Shown here piece after piece: positions 15,004 to 20,921 of a stretch of 23,149 bases of DNA. Position numbers and translations under genes: made by a program. The number at the start of each line of letters is the position of its first letter. The first letter of the stretch is position 1. Under the pieces are notes generated by a model. That model saw only the letters and a list, made by a program, of their open reading frames with translations, did no database searches and was not told the DNA's origin. This stretch comes from JADZGC01 sp964391595 (GTDB lineage: Bacteria > Patescibacteriota > Saccharimonadia > CAILAD01 > GCA-016700035): the NCBI GenBank assembly GCA_964391595.1, contig CAYMMM010000013.1, forward strand, positions 1 through 23,149, read 5' to 3'.

Positions 15004-16734
15004 ATGAAGAAGACCTACATATCATTTCGCTGGCACCATTTTCGCCGCTCGTCAGAGTCACGGTTGAAGTTGTGGCGTGTTTGGTTGCAGAACTACATCC
15101 GTCGACATATCTATGGGGCTTGGCGAAAGCTCGGTCTGATGCGCTGGCAATTCGCTGCCTGGATTGCGGTCATCATAGTAAGTATCACAGGAAGCTGGCT
15201 GCAGTTTGCGGGCCTCGATCGCTTATGGCTTCATAGCGTACCGGTTAGTGGTGGTACGTATCGAGAAGCAATTATTGGGCGAGTGCGACAGGTGAACCCA
15301 CTCTATATTGATAATTCGGCGACCGCGGATGTCGCTGAGCTGGTCTTTTCTAAGCTCATCAGACGCGCTCCGTCGGGAGTCATCTCTCCAGACCTCGCGG
15401 AATCATGGTCTGTGTCTGCCGACAAGCGTACCTACACATTGGTGCTCAGAAGTGATGTGAAATGGCATGACGGTGTGCGATTTTCTGCAGAGGACGTGGC
15501 TTTTACGTTTCGGACATTGCAGTCGCCAGATGCACGCTCTGTATTGGCACCGAGCTGGGACAAGGTAGTGGTGAATGTCGTCGATGAGCGGACCGTGCAG
15601 TTTCAGCTACCTGCAAGCTATAGTGACTTCTTTAGTGCTCTCTCGCACGTCGGTATCTTGCCTGAGCATAGTTTGAAAGGCTTAAAATTATCACAGTTAC
15701 GACTCGATGATTTTAATCGCCAGCCGAATGGTACAGGACCATTCATCTTAGAGGGTTTGGAGGCAAACTCCGACACAGTACGTTTGCGTCGTAACCCCGA
15801 CTACTATGGCGGGGCAGCATTACTCGACAAGATAGAATTTCGGCAGTTCGACGATGTGACGTCGGCTATAGATGCGTACGCGAAACAGCAAGTCGATGGC
15901 ATCGCGGATGTGCAGGCCGATAAAATTGAACAGGTCTCGCGGTTTGGTGAGCTCAGTCTTCAAGCGTATCGACAGCCAGCGTATGTCGGGACATTCTATA
16001 ACACCTCCCGCCCAGCCTTAGCAGATGCCCAGATTCGTCAAGCACTTGGCCGATCGATAGATCGCAATGCGATTATTCATGATATTTTGCGAGACCAAGC
16101 ACGTGTGGAGCATTATCCCATCCCTTCTGGATATGCGGGCTTTACCAATCAAGCATTGCGTCTGCAGTATGCGCCGGATGAAGCGCGCGCAGCGTTGTCC
16201 AATAAGTTTAGTCAGCGCTTGAAGCTTGTAACGGCAAACACTGGCCAATATCCTGCTATTGCAAATGCGCTCAGTGAATCTTGGCGCAAAGTTGGTGTGC
16301 CGGTTGACATAATTCTGGCAGATACGTACAGCCTCCAGCAAAACTACATTCGTCCGCGGCAGTATGATATCTTGTTGTATGGCGAGGATCTCGGGGGAGA
16401 CAGTGACATATATAGCTTCTGGCATTCGTCACAGGCGAGCGATCCGGGGTTGAATCTGTCAGCCTACAAAAATGCACAGGCCGACACGCTTCTCGAGCAG
16501 GCGAGATTCGCAAAGGACCCTGCTTATCGGGATCAGAAATACGCAGAATGGACCAAGCTCTGGGCGCAAGATGCCCCAGCACTCTTGCTTTACTCGCCGT
16601 ATTACCTGTATGCTCATACCGTTGATTTATCTGGTGTGACGAGTGGCAATCTGAGCTCGCCATCAGATCGTTTGCGCGATGTATCAAAGTGGGCACTGCG
16701 CACTGAGCTTGCCCCGCTCAAACAAAAGAAATAG
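15004..16734 (+). CDS. Oligopeptide ABC transporter substrate-binding protein (SBP_bac_5), membrane-anchored
   Basis: Extracytoplasmic solute-binding protein of the Opp/Dpp class. Family features: REAIIGRVRQVNPLY, SKLIRRAPSGVISPDLAESW, the conserved VKWHDGVRFSAEDVAFTF, GTGPFILE, and the C-terminal half with SRPALADAQIRQALGRSIDR. The N-terminus is unusual. About 50 basic, aromatic residues precede one hydrophobic helix (WQFAAWIAVIIVSITGSWL), with no lipobox Cys, so it is held by a transmembrane anchor rather than as a lipoprotein. No permease or ATPase gene is adjacent. I chose ATG 15004; an in-frame TTG at 14998 is possible, and neither has a Shine-Dalgarno. A CATAAT at 14978-14983 may provide a promoter. 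tRNA-Leu follows after 6 bases. Confidence 0.9.
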   Translation: MKKTYISFRWHHFRRSSESRLKLWRVWLQNYIRRHIYGAWRKLGLMRWQFAAWIAVIIVSITGSWLQFAGLDRLWLHSVPVSGGTYREAIIGRVRQVNPLYIDNSATADVAELVFSKLIRRAPSGVISPDLAESWSVSADKRTYTLVLRSDVKWHDGVRFSAEDVAFTFRTLQSPDARSVLAPSWDKVVVNVVDERTVQFQLPASYSDFFSALSHVGILPEHSLKGLKLSQLRLDDFNRQPNGTGPFILEGLEANSDTVRLRRNPDYYGGAALLDKIEFRQFDDVTSAIDAYAKQQVDGIADVQADKIEQVSRFGELSLQAYRQPAYVGTFYNTSRPALADAQIRQALGRSIDRNAIIHDILRDQARVEHYPIPSGYAGFTNQALRLQYAPDEARAALSNKFSQRLKLVTANTGQYPAIANALSESWRKVGVPVDIILADTYSLQQNYIRPRQYDILLYGEDLGGDSDIYSFWHSSQASDPGLNLSAYKNAQADTLLEQARFAKDPAYRDQKYAEWTKLWAQDAPALLLYSPYYLYAHTVDLSGVTSGNLSSPSDRLRDVSKWALRTELAPLKQKK

Positions 16735-16740
16735 TACTTT

Positions 16741-16827
16741 GCGGATGTGGTGAAATTGGTATACACGCTGGCTTCAGGTGCCAGTGGGGGCAACCCCGTG
16801 GAGGTTCGAGTCCTCTCATCCGCACCA
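16741..16827 (+). tRNA. tRNA-Leu (anticodon CAG)
   Basis: A 7-bp acceptor stem (GCGGATG with CATCCGC), discriminator A and an encoded CCA. Anticodon loop TTCAGGT gives CAG, reading CUG. The long variable arm (TGGGGGCAACCCCGTG) is class II as expected for Leu. The T arm has GGTTCGAGTCC. It begins only 6 bases after the binding-protein stop, so it is probably part of that transcript or has a promoter inside the gene's end. Confidence 0.97.
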
Positions 16828-16862
16828 ACGCACTAACCCTCCATAAGGAGGGTTAGTGCGTT
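16827..16862 (+). terminator. 16-bp hairpin starting at the tRNA CCA end
   Basis: A perfect 16-bp stem with loop ATAA whose 5' base is the final A of the encoded CCA. GTAGGTGA follows, so there is no U-tract. It could act as a terminator, a processing signal or an RNase roadblock. A hairpin in the same position follows the other tRNA-Leu. Confidence 0.6.
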
Positions 16863-16919
16863 GTAGGTGAAGATCAAAACATAAGGATCGTAGCTTCTTA
16901 TAGAGGTGCAGTATAGCAC

Positions 16920-17765
16920 CTAATTCGCAAGCGTAGCGAGCGCCACTATGAGTGTTAGTATTAGACTCGAAATAATCTCCACTTTCTTCACTGTCTCACC
17001 AAGTATATACTGACTTGCCAGGTATCGTAGCGCCGGGGCAAGCATCAAGAATAGCATTGTTGTGACAACACCGTAAGTCTGGATAGCATATAGTCCAGCA
17101 ATCGCACTAACCGATGCACAGATGCCGGAAGCAAGACAGTAGCCAATGCGCTTTACAGTGAAGCCTCGTGGAGATTTTGGACGCATGAAAAAACTTACGA
17201 GTAAGATAATCCCGAGTACTCGAATCGCTGTGATATAAGCCGGCGAAAAATACTCCAGAGCATAGTGATACAGGGTCGGTAAAATGGCGTAGAAACACAC
17301 CGAAAGGATAAGGTATACAATGCCTTTTCTTTGTAGGCTACGCATTTTTAGCCTATGCATGCCCCATTCCATCACTAACGCTCCAGCAGCAAAAGCAATG
17401 AGAGTTACGAGGCTACGTTCTTCAGGGAAGAAAACGTAACCCATGAATCCCGCGAGTATTGGGTAAAAATCTAACAGTGGCTCGCGAAGCGCGAGGTTGT
17501 CCGCCTTGAGGCTAAGTGCATCAAAGACGTTAGCTATAAACGAAACGCCAATAATCGCGGAGATCAAGACAATCGAGGTTGTTGTGATGGTAGGAGTAGG
17601 TTGATGGCTGAGCAGTGCGTAGGGCACTAAGCATATCGCCATACATATAAAGCCAAGCAGAAGTAGCGGTCTGACGCCGATTTTCGTTTTTTTAAAATTT
17701 AATCTGTCGAAAATATGTGCACCACTCTCACCCAGAATAGATAGCAGAAGGTAGTAATAGTCCAT
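16920..17765 (-). CDS. DMT/EamA-like ten-helix transporter
   Basis: 281 residues and ten hydrophobic helices in two sets of five, the drug/metabolite transporter superfamily plan; substrate unknown. Clear segments include GFICMAICLVPYALL, IVLISAIIGVSFIANVF, GIVYLILSVCFYAILPTLYH and TTMLFLMLAPALRYLASQYI; the second half resembles the EamA repeat. I start at the ATG at 17765 because TACAAT on the minus strand ends 7 bases before it; an in-frame ATG at 17792 lies upstream of that box. It stands alone between two regions transcribed on the plus strand. A small hairpin (16905-16920) overlaps its stop codon. Confidence 0.8.
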   Translation of the reverse strand: MDYYYLLLSILGESGAHIFDRLNFKKTKIGVRPLLLLGFICMAICLVPYALLSHQPTPTITTTSIVLISAIIGVSFIANVFDALSLKADNLALREPLLDFYPILAGFMGYVFFPEERSLVTLIAFAAGALVMEWGMHRLKMRSLQRKGIVYLILSVCFYAILPTLYHYALEYFSPAYITAIRVLGIILLVSFFMRPKSPRGFTVKRIGYCLASGICASVSAIAGLYAIQTYGVVTTMLFLMLAPALRYLASQYILGETVKKVEIISSLILTLIVALATLAN

Positions 17766-17772
17766 ATGCTTA

Positions 17773-17778
17773 ATTGTA
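17773..17778 (-). promoter_or_regulatory. -10 box of the DMT transporter gene, leaderless-type spacing
   Basis: TACAAT on the minus strand ends 7 bases before the ATG, placing the transcription start on the start codon. No Shine-Dalgarno is present. Confidence 0.5.
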
Positions 17779-17863
17779 GCGCATCTTTGCAAACAAAGTC
17801 CCAGGGAAGGATTACTCAGGTACTACAAAAGTCAGTAATGAATGCGCGACGATGGTGATAGCA

Positions 17864-17892
17864 TTTACGAACCAGATCGAACGCTCTATACT
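17864..17892 (+). promoter_or_regulatory. Promoter of the 165-aa / 66-aa gene pair
   Basis: TTTACG (17864-17869) and TATACT (17887-17892) are separated by exactly 17 bases. Predicted start near 17899 leaves a leader of ~33 bases with only a weak purine stretch (AAAAGAGA) before the ATG. The rest of the 166 bases between the transporter and this gene shows no other feature. Confidence 0.5.
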
Positions 17893-17931
17893 TACTCAGT
17901 AAAAAGTTCGCACCTATGAAAAGAGATAGAC

Positions 17932-18429
17932 ATGCCTACACATACGCGTCAAGAGAGAAGACGAGTTATCGTTCACGATCTCGTCGAGGGGATTGCATAT
18001 GTTCTCATCATTCAAGGATGGCCTGGGTACGCGCCAGATCGAGATAGAACATGCGAACATAGGTATGCCTTCGATCTTTCGATGTGGCAGGCCTATCTGT
18101 GGCTGCACTACACCTATGAGCAAATGGGTCGCAAAGACGACATTTGCTTCAGGATTCGCCCACATGTCCTGTATGGTGACAGTGGTGAAGTGCGTACTGC
18201 GATAAGCGGGATGCTGGGATTTGCATTTCGTACTTGGATGCCGGGCGACGGTAGCTTCGAATGCAAGATCGGTGTCGATACAGCCGAGCACATGCTCGAG
18301 TGTAATGCCATCGATCGCGAGTTGCTGATCGAACTCGCTAAGCGCTTTCGATCGGAGTATGACTTCGCGGTCGCCGACCGCGAGTGGCCACCCGACTTTG
18401 ACCTCGAAAAGGAATTTGGGAGAGGCTGA
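17932..18429 (+). CDS. Unknown 165-aa cytosolic protein
   Basis: An Arg-rich start (HTRQERRRVIVHD) is followed by a compact, aromatic and charged domain (SMWQAYLWLHYTYEQMGRKD, DICFRIRPHVLYGDSG, EHMLECNAIDRELLIELAKR) and an acidic tail. Four Cys and several His/Asp are scattered without a recognisable metal motif. There is no membrane segment. I recognise no family. The plus frame is preferred over the opposing minus frame because it has a promoter and is tightly joined to a second plausible gene: one base separates its TGA from the GTG of a small membrane protein. Together they look like a soluble/membrane pair. Confidence 0.65.
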   Translation: MPTHTRQERRRVIVHDLVEGIAYVLIIQGWPGYAPDRDRTCEHRYAFDLSMWQAYLWLHYTYEQMGRKDDICFRIRPHVLYGDSGEVRTAISGMLGFAFRTWMPGDGSFECKIGVDTAEHMLECNAIDRELLIELAKRFRSEYDFAVADREWPPDFDLEKEFGRG

Positions 18430-18430
18430 C

Positions 18431-18631
18431 GTGAGAAAACACCCAAGCACCCGACACGTGAGATATGTGCCAGCGCTGATGCTCACGGCAATGGGCGGTG
18501 TCTCATTCTCTTTTGGCGTGATTTTCGCTGCATTTGACATACAGAACATAAATTACGCCGCAGTAGCCTATGGGATCGGGATGGTCTCAATGATGCTGAT
18601 TGCGCTCGCTTTGTCGCTTCGAAGATCTTGA
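18431..18631 (+). CDS. Small two-helix membrane protein (66 aa)
   Basis: A GTG one base after the preceding stop, with GAGAGG 5 bases before it, is the best start; a longer frame from 18359 would lie inside the previous gene. The product has a basic head (RKHPSTRHVRY), helix 1 (PALMLTAMGGVSFSFGVIFA), a short loop (FDIQNINY) and helix 2 (AAVAYGIGMVSMMLIALALS), ending in RRS. Charges predict both termini inside the cytoplasm. No family recognised. Coupled to the 165-aa gene and ended by a terminator at 18671. Confidence 0.7.
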   Translation: MRKHPSTRHVRYVPALMLTAMGGVSFSFGVIFAAFDIQNINYAAVAYGIGMVSMMLIALALSLRRS

Positions 18632-18670
18632 CTATCAACCGAGCGTGCATATAGGACAGAGCAAAACTAT

Positions 18671-18700
18671 GGCTTGAGCTGAGGCTCGAGCCTTATTTTA
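18671..18700 (+). terminator. Rho-independent terminator after the small membrane gene
   Basis: A 9-bp stem (18671-18679 with 18684-18692, one G-U pair) and loop TGAG are followed by TTATTTTA. The T-tract overlaps the stop codon of the convergent TrpC-like gene. Confidence 0.8.
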
Positions 18701-19232
18701 TTGAGCGCGTGAACTCACGCAGGTTCTCGCCTACGAGTACTGCGTCGGCATCCGGATGAACGTCGTGAGAATGTTTTACCATACTTGCCAGGCACAGCCA
18801 GCCAGAGAATTGCTTCCGAGCTTGACTGTATGTATCCGGCTTAACACTCCCATCTGACAGATCGCGAGCATTCCAGACTGCTTTGAGGTCGCGAGGTATA
18901 ACTGCTAGCTCGTCGAGGGTGTGAGGCTCGATCAGGCATGAATCCCTGTAATCGCGTGGTATTCTCCCGACCACTAGCACGTAGTCTGCGCCTCTTTCGA
19001 GAGCCAGCTCAATATCTCTGTCATCTGCGTGAATGCCTTTTGCGAGTATTGGCTTCTTTGTTTGCTGGCGAGCTCGTGCTAGGAGCTCAAACGACCCTCC
19101 CCACCGTGGGTCAGTGTGTATACTTATCCAGTCGCCATACTGATTGGCTATCTCGAATAATTCATCCCAGCTTTGCTGAGCACGAAAACCAAATGGTGAC
19201 TGGGTCTTCACCTCTGCAATGATAATCGGCAT
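18693..19232 (-). CDS. Short TrpC (indole-3-glycerol-phosphate synthase)-like barrel protein
   Basis: 179 residues from the ATG at 19232; IGPS enzymes have about 250-260. Recognisable strand motifs run in order: IIAEVKTQSPFG (Glu7/Lys9, matching the catalytic ExK), HTDPRWGGSFELL, PILAKGIH (Lys65 at the LRKDF lysine), GADYVLVVG, IEPHTLDELAVI (like the EVH..EL strand), WNARDL (like INNRDL) and VLVGENL (like the VGESL phosphate site). The N-terminal ~45-residue lead of IGPS is missing, and the SESGI strand reads ASMV, losing its Glu. No other trp gene is in the window. It is 10 bases downstream of the membrane protein gene in an envelope-type operon. It could be a repurposed barrel or a degenerate IGPS; a frame running further upstream (to 19448) overlaps its neighbour and is rejected. 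Confidence 0.75.
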   Translation of the reverse strand: MPIIIAEVKTQSPFGFRAQQSWDELFEIANQYGDWISIHTDPRWGGSFELLARARQQTKKPILAKGIHADDRDIELALERGADYVLVVGRIPRDYRDSCLIEPHTLDELAVIPRDLKAVWNARDLSDGSVKPDTYSQARKQFSGWLCLASMVKHSHDVHPDADAVLVGENLREFTRSIK

Positions 19233-19242
19233 GATGGATTTC

Positions 19243-19752
19243 TTACTGACTGGATACGCCGACAATGACGTAAAAAATGAAAAGCAGCAATACGAAGCCA
19301 ATAGTGATCGGGATGACCCATTTCGCGATTGTGCCCATGCCCATATCTTTTGGATTGAAGCCAGCTGCGGTAAGAGCAGCTTGCCATTCGGGAACACCGG
19401 CTTTTTTACTAAGCGCTGATGCAGCAGCGAGTCCAGCCACCCCGCCAACTACAAGGGCTCCTTGAGCAAACCTCGCGCCCTCTGGGACGAAAGAATAACG
19501 TACACCACCACTTGTAAATGTCAGGCCGCCGACCGTTACCGACACACTAGTGGTTTGGGCTGGTGTAACTGAGACAACTGGATTTCCACCTTGATCAGCG
19601 AAGGTAAGCTGGTTGCCTGCTAGCGTAAGAGTTCCTGTATAGTTTGGACTCCAGCGAAATGGCCCAGCCCATATCCGGCCGGCGGATTGCATGGTAACCG
19701 GACTGGATGACGCTGCTGCTGTCTTTTGAGGTGTTGCGGCTTGTGCTTGCAT
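19243..19752 (-). CDS. Membrane protein with beta-rich N-terminal domain and C-terminal TM helix (169 aa)
   Basis: Starts MQAQAATPQKTAAASSS, a flexible tail. It is followed by an alternating beta-strand domain (~30-90: GTLTLAGNQLTFADQGG, SVSVTVGGLTFTSGGVRYSF) whose strand pattern recalls PH/GRAM-like folds, a weak inference. A Gly/Ala hydrophobic stretch (GALVVGGVAGLAAASAL) comes next, then a strong C-terminal helix (WVIPITIGFVLLLFIFYVIV). It is probably a tail-anchored or two-pass membrane protein with the domain in the cytosol. The ATG is at 19752; AGGAG on the far side of the N-run would be ~14 bases away once the duplicated flank is collapsed. The stop is 10 bases from the TrpC-like ATG. 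Middle gene of a three-gene minus-strand operon. Confidence 0.75.
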   Translation of the reverse strand: MQAQAATPQKTAAASSSPVTMQSAGRIWAGPFRWSPNYTGTLTLAGNQLTFADQGGNPVVSVTPAQTTSVSVTVGGLTFTSGGVRYSFVPEGARFAQGALVVGGVAGLAAASALSKKAGVPEWQAALTAAGFNPKDMGMGTIAKWVIPITIGFVLLLFIFYVIVGVSSQ

Positions 19753-19765
19753 AGGTGAAAAATAT
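19711..19765. repeat. 55-bp exact repeat flanking the N-run, left copy
   Basis: Identical over all 55 bases to 19866-19920, and it ends exactly where the Ns start. It contains the first codons and upstream bases of the 169-aa gene. Confidence 0.95.
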
Positions 19766-19865
19766 NNNNNNNNNNNNNNNNNNNNNNNNNNNNNNNNNNN
19801 NNNNNNNNNNNNNNNNNNNNNNNNNNNNNNNNNNNNNNNNNNNNNNNNNNNNNNNNNNNNNNNNN
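19766..19865. other. Assembly gap (100 N), probably spurious
   Basis: Exactly 100 Ns bounded on both sides by the same 55 bases. Two contig ends that overlap but were not merged would give precisely this picture. The true sequence is then probably 155 bases shorter, with nothing missing. Confidence 0.9.
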
Positions 19866-19920
19866 CGCTGCTGCTGTCTTTTGAGGTGTTGCGGCTTGTG
19901 CTTGCATAGGTGAAAAATAT
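19866..19920. repeat. 55-bp exact repeat flanking the N-run, right copy
   Basis: Begins exactly where the Ns end and repeats 19711-19765 base for base, including a second copy of the MQAQAATPQKTAAA start. This second start runs into the Ns and is not a separate gene. Confidence 0.95.
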
Positions 19921-19931
19921 CTCCTGGTTAT

Positions 19932-20810
19932 TTACTTCGTAGCATACCAGAAATCAAACCCCTCATCACTAGCTCTATCCCAGGTATAGTAGGGAGTGAA
20001 AAATTGCCACAGGTTGTGGTAGTAGTTCTTGTCTGAGATCTGATGCTCATACGACACTTCACTCGCGCGCTCGGCATTGTTGTCTGTTTTGTCGAGGGTA
20101 ACACCGGCTGGTAACCCATCGATTACGCGTACGCAGTAGTCTTTGCCAGCAGGTAGCTCAAAGCGGAAGATACCACCAGTATCAGTCTTTGTTGTCACAC
20201 CGTCGACACACGTATTGAGTGTAATATTAGGCGTCAGCTTACCGTTTACATATACCCGTCCCTGCACCTTAATGTTGTAGGCGTTTTTGGGTGGTGCCGG
20301 GGTAGGCGTCGGAAGGAGCCCCTGCACAGGGCCTACTACAGGGAGATTCACGGTGCCGCGAAGTTCGGTTGTAGCCCAACAGTGATAGCTGGCGTTCCAC
20401 GGCTGACTACCACGGCGAGCAAAAGTGGCGTAAAACGCCTGATCTTGGACTTCAGCGGGGGCATCACTGGGGAGCGGGTACTGAGAAGCGAGCTCGGGCC
20501 CGACAGCACCTTTCCATGTACGGACATCAAATTGGTAGGCACCAAAGTTTCCAGTGCCATTGCTCGCTTTGTAGTTTGGCGTGCTACTTGGGCCGGATCC
20601 AGCTTCGCAGCCGGCAATGCGGCCGCGCCAGAAGTCAGCGTTCGTATTTACGACTGGAGTTGAGCTGGCAAAAGATGCGAATATCAGAAATACGCCGGCA
20701 AGTATACAAAGTGCAAGTACGATATAAAGTACGGGCTGTCTGAAACGTTTAGCTGGCGCCAGCTTGGACTTACTTGTACGAGATTTAAGTTTTGACGGCT
20801 GGCTTGACAT
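19932..20810 (-). CDS. Membrane-anchored Rpf/transglycosylase-like muralytic protein
   Basis: 292 residues. A Lys/Arg/Ser-rich tail and one helix (VLYIVLALCILAGVFLIFASF, ~27-47) anchor it, with the rest outside. Residues ~60-146 match the resuscitation-promoting-factor lysozyme-like domain: WRGRIAGCEAG (catalytic Glu69), GNFGAYQFDVRTWKGAVG, QPWNASYHCW; Cys68 and Cys144 would form the domain's usual disulfide. A Pro/Thr linker (LPTPTPAPP) leads to a beta-sandwich-like segment (~180-240: VQGRVYVNGKLTPNITLN, GGIFRFELPAGKDYCVRV) resembling carboxypeptidase-regulatory-type domains. A Tyr/Trp-rich tail follows. It would cleave peptidoglycan glycan strands, its own or a partner cell's. First gene of a three-gene operon; promoter TTGCTT-17-TATCAT ends 6 bases before the ATG. 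Confidence 0.85.
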   Translation of the reverse strand: MSSQPSKLKSRTSKSKLAPAKRFRQPVLYIVLALCILAGVFLIFASFASSTPVVNTNADFWRGRIAGCEAGSGPSSTPNYKASNGTGNFGAYQFDVRTWKGAVGPELASQYPLPSDAPAEVQDQAFYATFARRGSQPWNASYHCWATTELRGTVNLPVVGPVQGLLPTPTPAPPKNAYNIKVQGRVYVNGKLTPNITLNTCVDGVTTKTDTGGIFRFELPAGKDYCVRVIDGLPAGVTLDKTDNNAERASEVSYEHQISDKNYYHNLWQFFTPYYTWDRASDEGFDFWYATK

Positions 20811-20816
20811 ATATGT

Positions 20817-20845
20817 ATGATACGAAATTCTGATCTGAAAAGCAA
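20817..20845 (-). promoter_or_regulatory. Promoter of the Rpf-like operon, leaderless-type spacing
   Basis: On the minus strand TTGCTT (20840-20845) and TATCAT (20817-20822) are separated by exactly 17 bases, and the ATG follows the -10 by 6 bases. The -35 hexamer is the same as that of the EEP-family gene. Confidence 0.65.
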
Positions 20846-20901
20846 AATAGTTATGCTGGGTTTTTGGAGCGATACAATGGCTAGATCGTGCTTTAAAAAA
20901 C

Positions 20902-20910
20902 TGTTATGCT
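20902..20910 (+). promoter_or_regulatory. Extended -10 promoter (TGT-TATGCT) of the FAD oxidase gene
   Basis: TGn directly precedes TATGCT; the ATG at 20922 is 11 bases further, giving a leader of ~5 bases without a Shine-Dalgarno. It is back to back with the Rpf operon promoter. Confidence 0.4.
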
Positions 20911-20921
20911 TACTGTAGCGT

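Noticed and set aside
16741..16827. tRNA-Leu as a mobile-element integration site
   Set aside because: No integrase and no direct repeat of the tRNA 3' end were found downstream; the region beyond is an ordinary transporter gene.
17914..18549. 211-residue minus-strand frame opposite the 165-aa/66-aa pair
   Set aside because: It spans two plus-strand genes that have promoter, coupled Shine-Dalgarno and terminator. The minus frame has no signals and odd composition.
19620..19907. Second gene starting MQAQAATPQKTAAA across the N-run
   Set aside because: It is the duplicated contig end; the frame continues only through Ns into a shadow frame.
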